Origin: Lachnospiraceae bacterium UBA7050
GTDB taxonomy: Bacteria > Bacillota > Clostridia > Lachnospirales > Lachnospiraceae
Direction: 5' to 3'
DNA length: 52,574 bases
NCBI GenBank assembly: GCA_002493905.1
Contig: DLAJ01000005.1
Span: 5,438-58,011, forward strand
Part shown: one piece after another, positions 8,263 to 16,036 of the stretch
Position numbering within the stretch: position 1 is the first letter of the stretch
How the letters are laid out: each line of letters begins with the position of its first letter
The notes under the pieces: generated by a model
What the model was told of the DNA's origin: nothing
The model's input: only the letters and a program-made list of their open reading frames with translations
Database searches by the model: none
Translations under genes and position numbers: made by a program

Positions 8263-10398
8263 ATGGCAGAGACAGTTGATTTTAGAAATCCGGCATACTA
8301 TACAAACAGGGAGTTAAGCTGGCTGTTGTTTAACCGCCGTGTGCTCTCGGAAGCGAAAGATAAACAGAATCCGTTGTTTGAACGTCTGAAATTTTTGAGC
8401 ATCACGGCGTCCAATCTGGATGAATTTTTTATGATCCGCGTTGCGTCCTTAAAGGATATGGTGAACGCAGGCTATAAAAAGACAGATATTGCAGGATATA
8501 CGCCGAAACAGCAGCTCACGCTTCTGGAGGAAGAAACACATGGACTTGTCAAAGAACAGTATGCGGTCTATAAGCGTTCGCTCGTGCCGCAGTTGAAGGC
8601 AAACGGGTTGCGCATCATTGAACACCATGAGGAACTGACGAAAAAAGAAGGGGAATACATTGATCGTTATTTTGCGGACAATGTCTATCCGGTGCTTACG
8701 CCGATGGCGGTGGATTCGTCGCGTCCTTTTCCATTGATTCGCAATAAGTCCCTGAACATCGGTGCGCTCCTGCAAAAAAAGGGCGGGAAAGAGGGACTGG
8801 AGTTTGCGACCGTTCAGGTGCCGAGCGTACTGTCGCGTATTGTTGCGCTGCCATCCGATGATGGAAACATGAGTGTTATTTTATTGGAAGAAGTGATCGA
8901 GCGGAATATCCGGAAGCTGTTTCTCAATTACGACATTGTCTGCGCGCATCCGTTCCGAATCATGAGAAATGCGGATTTAACGATTGAGGAGGACGAAGCG
9001 GAGGATTTATTAAAGGAGATTGAAAAGCAGTTAAAGAAGCGTCAGTGGGGGCAGGCGATCCGCCTGGAGGTCGAGGAAGGCATGGATGAACGGCTCCTTG
9101 CGGTCATCGGGCGGGAACTTATGATCAGTGCGGAGGAAATTTACCGCATCAACGGTCCGCTGGACTTGACCTTTTTAATGAAGATGTACGGAATGGAAGG
9201 GTTTGATGAATTAAAGCGGGAGGAGTATACGCCGCAGAACCACCCGATGCTGCCGCCCGATGCGGATATCTTTGAGCAGATTAAGAAAGGGGATATTCTG
9301 CTTCACCATCCGTACCAGTCGTTTACGCCGATCGTGGATTTCATCAAGACGGCGGCGAAGGACCCGGATGTGCTTGCGATCAAACAGACGCTGTACCGTG
9401 TCAGCGGCAATTCTCCGATCATAGCGGCATTGGCGCAGGCAGCGGACAACGGAAAGCAGGTTTCGGTGCTCGTGGAACTGAAAGCGCGTTTTGACGAGGA
9501 ACATAACATTGTCTGGGCCAAAAAACTGGAAAAAGCGGGATGCCACGTCATTTACGGTCTGGTCGGCTTAAAGACGCACAGCAAGATCACGCTTGTGGTA
9601 CGGCGTGAGGAGGACGGCATCCGCCGCTATGTACATCTTGGAACGGGCAATTACAATGACGCTACTGCAAAGATCTATACGGATACGGGACTGCTCACCT
9701 GTAACGAGGAGATAGGGGAGGATGCGACGGCGGTCTTTAACATGCTGTCCGGCTATTCGGAGCCGCTTACATGGAATAAGCTGGCGCTTGCGCCGCTCTG
9801 GCTGAAACAGCGTTTTCTTTATCTGATTCACAGGGAAACCGAATATGCAAGAAGCGGGAGCAAAGGGCATATCATCGCCAAGGTCAATTCGCTCTGTGAC
9901 CGTGATGTGATTGAGGCATTGTACGAGGCATCGTGCGCGGGCGTGAAGATCGAGCTGATTGTCCGCGGCATCTGCTGTCTGAAAGTAGGGATTCCCGGCG
10001 TCAGTGAAAACATTCAGGTACGCTCCATTGTCGGCAATTTTCTGGAGCACGCGAGAATCTTCTATTTTGAAAATGACGGGAGGCCGGAGATTTACATGGG
10101 CAGCGCTGACTGGATGCCGAGGAACTTAGAGCGGCGTGTGGAAATCCTGTTCCCCATTGAGGACGAGGAATTAAAAGCGCAGGCACTCCATATACTGGAG
10201 TCCCAGTTAAAAGACAATGTCAAGGCGCATATCTTAAGGAGCGACGGCAGCTATGTGAAAATGGAGCGTCGGGGCAGAGAGGCTTACAGCTGTCAGGATG
10301 CATTCTGCAGGGAAGCAAAGGAGGCCGCCAAAGAGGTGAAGGCGGCAGCAGAAGGGACCGGGCGCGTGTTCATACCGGAGATGCATAGCGCTGAATGA
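8263..10398 (+). CDS. ppk: polyphosphate kinase (PPK1)
   Basis: PPK1 reversibly polymerises the gamma-phosphate of ATP into inorganic polyphosphate. The 711-residue length is typical. Visible features are the N-terminal REL/SWLLFNRRVL segment, the ASNLDEFFMIRVAS motif, H439 in LKTHSK (the expected autophosphorylated His), YVHLGTGNYND, a second conserved His in EHARIFYF, and GSADWMPRNLERR near the C-terminus. ATG 8263 is preceded by AGGAG at 8248-8252. It is 19 bases downstream of ppx, giving an ATPase-ppx-ppk operon in which synthesis and degradation enzymes are made together. Confidence 0.97.
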   Translation: MAETVDFRNPAYYTNRELSWLLFNRRVLSEAKDKQNPLFERLKFLSITASNLDEFFMIRVASLKDMVNAGYKKTDIAGYTPKQQLTLLEEETHGLVKEQYAVYKRSLVPQLKANGLRIIEHHEELTKKEGEYIDRYFADNVYPVLTPMAVDSSRPFPLIRNKSLNIGALLQKKGGKEGLEFATVQVPSVLSRIVALPSDDGNMSVILLEEVIERNIRKLFLNYDIVCAHPFRIMRNADLTIEEDEAEDLLKEIEKQLKKRQWGQAIRLEVEEGMDERLLAVIGRELMISAEEIYRINGPLDLTFLMKMYGMEGFDELKREEYTPQNHPMLPPDADIFEQIKKGDILLHHPYQSFTPIVDFIKTAAKDPDVLAIKQTLYRVSGNSPIIAALAQAADNGKQVSVLVELKARFDEEHNIVWAKKLEKAGCHVIYGLVGLKTHSKITLVVRREEDGIRRYVHLGTGNYNDATAKIYTDTGLLTCNEEIGEDATAVFNMLSGYSEPLTWNKLALAPLWLKQRFLYLIHRETEYARSGSKGHIIAKVNSLCDRDVIEALYEASCAGVKIELIVRGICCLKVGIPGVSENIQVRSIVGNFLEHARIFYFENDGRPEIYMGSADWMPRNLERRVEILFPIEDEELKAQALHILESQLKDNVKAHILRSDGSYVKMERRGREAYSCQDAFCREAKEAAKEVKAAAEGTGRVFIPEMHSAE

Positions 10399-10431
10399 TA
10401 GGAAGCGGCAGGGAAAGAATAGGAAAGAATC

Positions 10432-11949
10432 GTGAATATACAGGATATTAACAGACAATATGAGATTATTTTGGCTTCTGCTTCACCGAGGCGCAGAGAG
10501 CTTCTTACGCAGATCGGCATTGCTTTTCAGGTCAGGACAAGCAATGGGGAGGAGATTATGACGGCAGCTGAACCGAAGGAGGTCGTCATGGAGCTTTCCG
10601 CGGCGAAAGCGCGGGAGGTGTCTGCGGGCTGTGAGGTACAGCACAGCGGATGTGCAGAGCAGAGCGGGATGCCGTGCTCTGATACAGAAAAAAAACGCCT
10701 CATCATCGCGGCGGATACAGTGGTCGCCGCAGACGGCATGATCTTAGGAAAGCCAAAAGACGAGGCGGATGCGGTGCGCATGCTGACAATGCTGCAGGGG
10801 AGGACGCATCAGGTTTACACAGGCGTCACGCTTCTTTCGGCGCAGGGGCAGCGCAGCTTCTATGAGTGTACGGAAGTGACGTTTGTGCCGATGACAAAAG
10901 AGCAGATTGATGAATATGTACGGACAGGAGATCCGATGGACAAAGCGGGTGCCTATGGCATACAGGGGTGCTTTGCGGCATATGTGAGCCGTATCGAAGG
11001 GGACTATTATAATGTGGTAGGGTTGCCGCTTGCGCGTCTGGTGCGGGAGATTGGGCGCTGGAATCACGCGGAGGAAGCGGAGCGGATGCCGGGGCGGACC
11101 GGATCCGGAGCGGCGCAGCCCGCAGCGGTCAGCACCGCGGGCCGCATCCGTCTGGTGGCGACCGATATTGACGGCACGCTGGTCAAAGATTCCTCACCCG
11201 AAGTGTATCCTGAGATTGTTCAGATGTTCCGGGAATTGAGTGCGCGGGGGATTGTCTGCTGTGTGGCGAGCGGGCGGCAGTATCACAGTATTCACCGGAT
11301 GTTTGAAAAGGCAGGAGATGACATTGTCTATATCGCAGAAAATGGTGCGCATATCGTGTACCGCGGTAAAACGCTTTCTGTGACGGACATGCAGAGGGAA
11401 CAGGCGCACGAGATTATCCGCGAGATGCGTGCGTGCGGGGAAGGGTATGAGTTTGTGGTATCCACGCCGCAGGGAAGCCTGCTGGAGAGCCGGGACGAAT
11501 CGTTCATCCGGCTGATACGGGACAGCTATCATAATCAGATGGAAGTTGTACAGGATGTGCTTCAGGACGATCCGCAGATCATCAAATGCGCCATGCATCA
11601 TAACGGCAGTGTGCGCAGGGTTGCAGAAACCGAGCTGATCCCACGCTGGCGTGAGCATGTCAAGGTATGCATGGCGGGAGAAGAATGGATTGATTTTATG
11701 GATGCGGCAGTTGATAAGGGGAATGCCATCCGCTTTGTGCAGGACTATTTTGATATTGGTTATGAGGAAACAATGGTGTTCGGGGATAATGAAAATGACA
11801 TCGGCATGATGCGGGCAGCAGGCGTAAGCTATGCGGTGGAAAATGCCTGCGGTGCAGTGAAGGATGCTGCAAAACATATCTGCCCCGGTTACACGGAAAA
11901 AGGCGTGTATCAGGTGCTGAAAAAACGTTTCAGATGTGACGGACAGTGA
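10432..11949 (+). CDS. Maf nucleotide pyrophosphatase fused to Cof-type HAD phosphatase
   Basis: The product has 505 residues in two domains. Residues 1 to about 208 are Maf/Ham1-like (LASASPRRRELL at 14-25, IIAADTVV, LGKPKDEADA, GDPMDKAGAYGIQG), a house-cleaning pyrophosphatase acting on non-canonical dNTPs/NTPs. It carries a roughly 20-residue insertion around residues 68-86 rich in Cys. Residues from about 238 are a Cof-type HAD phosphatase with ATDIDGTL (D245, D247), a cap domain and VFGDNENDI near 451. The Ala/Gly-rich linker is about 30 residues. GTG 10432 has AGGA at 10421-10424. It is 33 bases behind ppk. The frame is continuous; a fusion by assembly error would need an absent stop. 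Confidence 0.9.
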   Translation: MNIQDINRQYEIILASASPRRRELLTQIGIAFQVRTSNGEEIMTAAEPKEVVMELSAAKAREVSAGCEVQHSGCAEQSGMPCSDTEKKRLIIAADTVVAADGMILGKPKDEADAVRMLTMLQGRTHQVYTGVTLLSAQGQRSFYECTEVTFVPMTKEQIDEYVRTGDPMDKAGAYGIQGCFAAYVSRIEGDYYNVVGLPLARLVREIGRWNHAEEAERMPGRTGSGAAQPAAVSTAGRIRLVATDIDGTLVKDSSPEVYPEIVQMFRELSARGIVCCVASGRQYHSIHRMFEKAGDDIVYIAENGAHIVYRGKTLSVTDMQREQAHEIIREMRACGEGYEFVVSTPQGSLLESRDESFIRLIRDSYHNQMEVVQDVLQDDPQIIKCAMHHNGSVRRVAETELIPRWREHVKVCMAGEEWIDFMDAAVDKGNAIRFVQDYFDIGYEETMVFGDNENDIGMMRAAGVSYAVENACGAVKDAAKHICPGYTEKGVYQVLKKRFRCDGQ

Positions 11950-12085
11950 TCTGCCGTTTCATCGCGGAGAAGGGAAATCAAATAAAAACAGAGGTATCAG
12001 ATAAAAGGTCTGGAAATCATCCGGTTACGAAGATCGAATAAAAGATAACAACGGCATTGCCCATGGGACAGGAGAGGAAGCTGCT

Positions 12086-12349
12086 ATGAGAGTATACGAC
12101 GATCAGGTATTGGATGTTTTTTTGAAAAAACAAGGACAGCTCTTTGACGAGCGTGTTGCAGAAACAAGGGAGGAAGCGGAAGAATTTCTGGAAGACTGCA
12201 TGGCGGTCGTTGTGGATTCCCTGAAAGAAGTGTTGGAATATTTCGATGAGGCAGGCATGGATATAGAGGGTGCCGGGGAAGAGGAAATACGAAACGCTTC
12301 CGAGGTGTTTGAAATCGGTGACGGACGTTATTTAATTGTAGAGGGCTGA
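12086..12349 (+). CDS. small acidic conserved-looking protein
   Basis: An 87-residue, strongly acidic, mostly helical product (EETREEAEEFLEDCM-like segments), ending in a short strand motif FEIGDGRYLIVEG. There is no signal peptide or membrane segment. ATG 12086 is preceded by AGGAGAGGAAG, an excellent ribosome site, so it is very likely expressed. I do not recognise a domain with known activity. It ends 25 bases from the convergent HAD gene. Confidence 0.75.
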   Translation: MRVYDDQVLDVFLKKQGQLFDERVAETREEAEEFLEDCMAVVVDSLKEVLEYFDEAGMDIEGAGEEEIRNASEVFEIGDGRYLIVEG

Positions 12350-12374
12350 GCGGAACAGATTGGTCATACATCCT

Positions 12375-13184
12375 TCAGAAAAAGTATTCCAGCAGGTCAC
12401 AGATCCCGTCGTGATTGTTGTCATGTGCGGTGATAAAGTCCGCATGTTCTTTGACGAGCGGATTTGCATTTGCGACTGCGCAGCCTAAGCCGGCCGCGTC
12501 GAGCATAGAGATATCATTGGATTCATCGCCGATTGCGGCTGCGTTGGAAAGCGGGATATGCAGCGCATGACAGAGACTTTTTACGGCATTGCCCTTGCCG
12601 GAAGCGACCGGATAAAATTCCAGATAGTATTCACTGGAGAATACGGCGCTCACCCGTTCGGACAGTTTTGCGAGCACCCGGCGCCGAAGCTCTTCTAAAA
12701 GAGCATGGTCGCTGAGATGAATGGAGATCAGTTTATAAGGTTCTTTTGTCAGCGCCGACGGGATATCTGTTACCACACGGGCAGGGAGATGGATATGCGC
12801 GCGGTAATAAGAAAGCTCCATGCGGTCGCGCTCAAAGAGGATCGTATCATCTTCATAGGTATGACAGTGGATGTCCAGCGCATGGGTTTCCGCTAAAATG
12901 CTGCGCACATCATCCATGCGGAGCGTATGTTCAATAACGGGCGTGCTGGAATCACAGTGCCAAATCAGACTGCCGTTATAGGCAATGATATAGGAATCAG
13001 GAAAGCAAAGATCGAGAGCCCCGCGTACTTCCAGCACACTGCTTAAAGGGCGCCCGGTTGCGAAGACCAGAACATGCCCATGTTCATGCAGCGCGCAGAG
13101 CGCTTTTTTTGTACGTTCAGAAATCTGTTTCTGGTCGTTTAGCAGAGTTCCGTCCAGATCGGTGAACAGGATCTTTTGACACAT
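12375..13184 (-). CDS. Cof-type HAD-IIB phosphatase
   Basis: The 269-residue cytosolic sugar- or nucleotide-phosphate phosphatase has motif I LFTDLDGTLL near the N-terminus, motif II ATGRP, a type IIB cap, the motif III Lys region and motif IV GDESNDISML near the C-terminus. ATG 13184 follows AGGAG with eight bases spacing. A longer frame reaching 13250 overlaps the upstream gene and is less likely. It follows the PHP phosphoesterase by 53 bases on the same strand, so the two probably form an operon. The substrate cannot be assigned. Confidence 0.92.
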   Translation of the reverse strand: MCQKILFTDLDGTLLNDQKQISERTKKALCALHEHGHVLVFATGRPLSSVLEVRGALDLCFPDSYIIAYNGSLIWHCDSSTPVIEHTLRMDDVRSILAETHALDIHCHTYEDDTILFERDRMELSYYRAHIHLPARVVTDIPSALTKEPYKLISIHLSDHALLEELRRRVLAKLSERVSAVFSSEYYLEFYPVASGKGNAVKSLCHALHIPLSNAAAIGDESNDISMLDAAGLGCAVANANPLVKEHADFITAHDNNHDGICDLLEYFF

Positions 13185-13237
13185 GGTGCTTTCTCCTATG
13201 TTTTGATGATATTTTGCAGCCCTGAAACTGTCCGCTG

Positions 13238-14083
13238 TCAGGAAATGCATGCTTTAAGGTCGTCGAGAATGGTTTCCGGAACGAAGAGATGACCGTAACC
13301 CGTACCGAGTTCCAGTTTGGGTTTCGCTTTGCCGTGAAAATCGGAGCCGCCGCTGTATAAAAGACCATGGCGGTCGGCGAGCCGTTTCATTTCGCGCTCT
13401 TCAGCGGGGGTATACGTACTGTAAATGCATTCCATAGCGACGAGCCCGGCCTTTTTCAAATCCATGATGAGTTCTTCCAGGTGTGCGCCGCTCATATGAT
13501 AGAGTGTCGGATGCGCGAGAATGGGAATGCCATGTGCCTTCTTAATCAGTTCGACTGCCTGAACCGGCGTGATTTTTTCACGGGGAACAAAATAACGGGT
13601 GTGATCTCCAACATAACGGTCAAACGCTTCAGGCAGAGACTGCACATAACCGTGGGAGAGCAGATAGCGTGCATAGTGCGCCCGCGTGATCACGCTTTCG
13701 GGATATTCAGCCTGCAGTTTTTCAAATGTGATGTCAATGCCCGCCTCACGCAGATTACCGCACATCTTTTCATTACGGACGACGCGCGAATGCTGGAAAA
13801 CATGCAGCTTATCAAGAAAATCTCCGTTATGGTAATCAAGGTACAGTCCGACAATGTGTATATCCTTTCCCATGTATTCCGAAGAAAGCTCAATACCGGG
13901 AATGACTTCGAGTCCGGGATGGGAGAGCGCGGCATCAATCGCCTCGTCAAGCCCGTCGACTGTATCGTGGTCAGTCAGGGCAAATGCCCGAAGCCCTTTT
14001 TCTGCGGCGAGCATAACAAGTTCGGACGGCGTCATGGAGCCGTCCGATTTATTGGAGTGAACATGTAAATCCACAGGTTTCAC
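13238..14083 (-). CDS. PHP-domain phosphoesterase
   Basis: The 281-residue product begins VDLHVHSNKSDGSMTP, the HxH motif I of PHP metal-dependent phosphoesterases, followed by ALTDHDTVDG (motif II), PGIELSSEYMGKDIHIVG, PILAHPTLY and a late GSDFHGKAK. This matches the YciV/RnmA type, which can act as a 3',5'-nucleoside bisphosphate phosphatase or 5' exonuclease. GTG 14083 follows AAGGAG at about 11 bases; no ATG lies nearby in frame. It is the first gene of a probable PHP-HAD pair. Confidence 0.88.
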   Translation of the reverse strand: MKPVDLHVHSNKSDGSMTPSELVMLAAEKGLRAFALTDHDTVDGLDEAIDAALSHPGLEVIPGIELSSEYMGKDIHIVGLYLDYHNGDFLDKLHVFQHSRVVRNEKMCGNLREAGIDITFEKLQAEYPESVITRAHYARYLLSHGYVQSLPEAFDRYVGDHTRYFVPREKITPVQAVELIKKAHGIPILAHPTLYHMSGAHLEELIMDLKKAGLVAMECIYSTYTPAEEREMKRLADRHGLLYSGGSDFHGKAKPKLELGTGYGHLFVPETILDDLKACIS

Positions 14084-14163
14084 AAAGTGCTGATCTCCTT
14101 TCTGTGGTGGAGCTTGTTTCGCAGCTGCCTAATTGGCGCCCTGATCTTCATTCATCCCGCCCG

Positions 14164-15819
14164 TCAGTCCGCATCATCCTCTTTGGATGCGTCGGCGTTG
14201 TATACCGTGCGTTTTCTTGCCATTTCATCACTTGCTAAGTATTCGTCATAAGTCGTGATCTTGTCGATGAGCGTTCCCTCCGGCAGGAACTCCATAATCC
14301 GGTTTGCGGTTGTCTGCACAAACTGATGATCATGGCAGGTGAACAGTACAACGCCCTTAAATTTGATCAGTCCGTTATTGAGCGCCGTGATCGCTTCCAT
14401 GTCAAGGTGGTTTGTCGGCTCGTCGAGAAGCAGGCAGTTCGCACCGGAGATCATCATTTTGCTTAAGAGGCAGCGCACCTTCTCGCCTCCGGAAAGAACA
14501 CGGACGCGTTTGACCCCGTCGTCTCCCGCAAACAGCATTCTGCCAAGAAAGCCGCGCACATAGGTCACGTCCTTTACGGGGGAGTAGCCTGTCAGCCAGT
14601 CTGTAATTGTTAAATCGTTATTAAATTCCTGTGTATTGTCCTTCGGGAAGTACGCCTGAGACGTTGTGACACCCCATTTGTAGCTGCCCTCGTCCGGCTC
14701 CAGCTCGCCGGCAAGTATCCGGAACAGTGTCGTGATCGCAAGCTCGTTGCTCCCGACAAAGGCAACCTTGTCTTCATGATTTAAGATGAAGGAAACCTGA
14801 TCGAGCACTTTTTCACCGTCAATGGTTTTAGAGAGATTCTCGACGGTAAGCACTTCGTTGCCGATCTCGCGCTCCGGACGGAAATCAATATACGGGTATT
14901 TACGGCTTGACGGACGGATGGTCTCAAGCTCAATTTTTTCAAGTGCGCGCTTTCTGGAAGTTGCCTGCTTGGATTTACTTGCATTTGCGGAGAAGCGGGA
15001 AATAAATTCCTGCAGCTCCTTGATCTTTTCTTCTTTTTTCTTATTTGCCTCCTTCATCTGACGGATGAGAAGCTGGCTGGACTCGTACCAGAAGTCGTAA
15101 TTGCCTGAATAGAGCTGAATCTTACCGTAGTCGATATCCGCAATATGCGTGCATACTTTATTAAGAAAATAGCGGTCGTGCGAAACAACGATGACGGTGT
15201 TCTCGAAGTTGATCAGAAATTCTTCCAGCCATGCGATCGCGTCGAGATCAAGGTGGTTTGTCGGTTCGTCGAGCAAAAGGATGTCGGGATTGCCGAACAG
15301 GGCTTTCGCAAGCAGAATCTTGACTTTTTCACTGCCGTTTAAGTCGCTCATCAGCGAGTTATGCAGTTCCGTATCGATACCGAGACCGTTTAAGAGCATT
15401 GCGGCATTGGATTCTGCCTCCCAGCCGTCCATCTCGGCAAATTCTGCTTCCAGTTCGCTGGCGCGGATACCGTCCTCATCGGAAAAGTCTTCTTTTGCAT
15501 AGACAGCATCCTTCTCCTTCATGACTTCGTACAGGCGCGCATTCCCCATAATGACGGTGTCCATAACTGTAAAGGAATCATATTTGAAATGATCCTGTTC
15601 CAAAAAAGAAAGACGCTGTCCGGGCGTGATGGAGATATCGCCGTTTGTTGTCTCCAGCTGACCGGAAAGTATTTTAAGGAACGTAGATTTTCCTGCTCCG
15701 TTCGCGCCGATTAAACCGTAGCAGTTTCCCTCGGTGAATTTGATGTTTACATCCTCAAAAAGCGCCTTTTTTCCAACGCGGTATGTTACATTATTTGCAC
15801 TGATCATATGATTAACCAT
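14164..15819 (-). CDS. ABC-F family protein, YbiT-like, with altered second P-loop
   Basis: The soluble twin-ATPase has 551 residues and no membrane segment. ABC-F proteins act on ribosomes. The first half has Walker A GANGAGKS at 38-45 and DILLLDEPTNHLDL, but its signature is LNGSEK rather than LSGGQ. The second half has a good signature LSGGEKVR and LLLDEPTNHLDMEA, but its P-loop reads GSNELAIT at 356-363, with Ile362 where Lys is expected. A charged linker (about 255-300) lies between. Start ATG 15819; ATG 15807 is an alternative. Its own promoter is at 15883-15910. Similarity is to the YbiT/EttA-like group rather than resistance ABC-F proteins. Confidence 0.9.
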   Translation of the reverse strand: MVNHMISANNVTYRVGKKALFEDVNIKFTEGNCYGLIGANGAGKSTFLKILSGQLETTNGDISITPGQRLSFLEQDHFKYDSFTVMDTVIMGNARLYEVMKEKDAVYAKEDFSDEDGIRASELEAEFAEMDGWEAESNAAMLLNGLGIDTELHNSLMSDLNGSEKVKILLAKALFGNPDILLLDEPTNHLDLDAIAWLEEFLINFENTVIVVSHDRYFLNKVCTHIADIDYGKIQLYSGNYDFWYESSQLLIRQMKEANKKKEEKIKELQEFISRFSANASKSKQATSRKRALEKIELETIRPSSRKYPYIDFRPEREIGNEVLTVENLSKTIDGEKVLDQVSFILNHEDKVAFVGSNELAITTLFRILAGELEPDEGSYKWGVTTSQAYFPKDNTQEFNNDLTITDWLTGYSPVKDVTYVRGFLGRMLFAGDDGVKRVRVLSGGEKVRCLLSKMMISGANCLLLDEPTNHLDMEAITALNNGLIKFKGVVLFTCHDHQFVQTTANRIMEFLPEGTLIDKITTYDEYLASDEMARKRTVYNADASKEDDAD

Positions 15820-15882
15820 GCCTTTCTCTTAACCTGCTGAAACCTTCTGTTTTTTTATCTGATTTTTAGCTCTGCCGTATTC

Positions 15883-15910
15883 ATTATACATAAAAGCCGG
15901 AAAATTTCAA
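15883..15910 (-). promoter_or_regulatory. sigma-A promoter for the ABC-F gene
   Basis: On the minus strand TTGAAA (15910-15905) and TATAAT (15888-15883) are 16 bases apart, about 65 bases ahead of the start codon. Confidence 0.65.
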
Positions 15911-15947
15911 TAAAAAAGGGTTTCTCATAAAAGATTATTGAAAAAAG

Positions 15948-15972
15948 TAACAAAAAATCTTCTATACGATAA
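15948..15972 (+). promoter_or_regulatory. possible sigma-28 (flagellar) promoter of the chemoreceptor
   Basis: TAAC (15948-15951), 14 bases, then ACGATAA (15966-15972) resembles the TAAA-N15-CCGATAT pattern of flagellar/chemotaxis genes and lies about 65 bases ahead of the chemoreceptor start. A nearby TATAAT at 15983-15988 lacks a good -35, so this is tentative. Confidence 0.35.
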
Positions 15973-16036
15973 AGAAATGTGTTATAATTAACAAAATATT
16001 TGTTTCACAAGCAATTCGACGAAGGAGATTGTGTAA

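Noticed and set aside
13367..14068. 233-codon frame antisense to the PHP gene
   Set aside because: It is a shadow of a well-conserved gene, with no family features or ribosome site.
15983..15988. TATAAT as the -10 of a sigma-A promoter for the chemoreceptor
   Set aside because: No acceptable -35 occurs 16-18 bases upstream; the sigma-28-like pair is a little better but also tentative.
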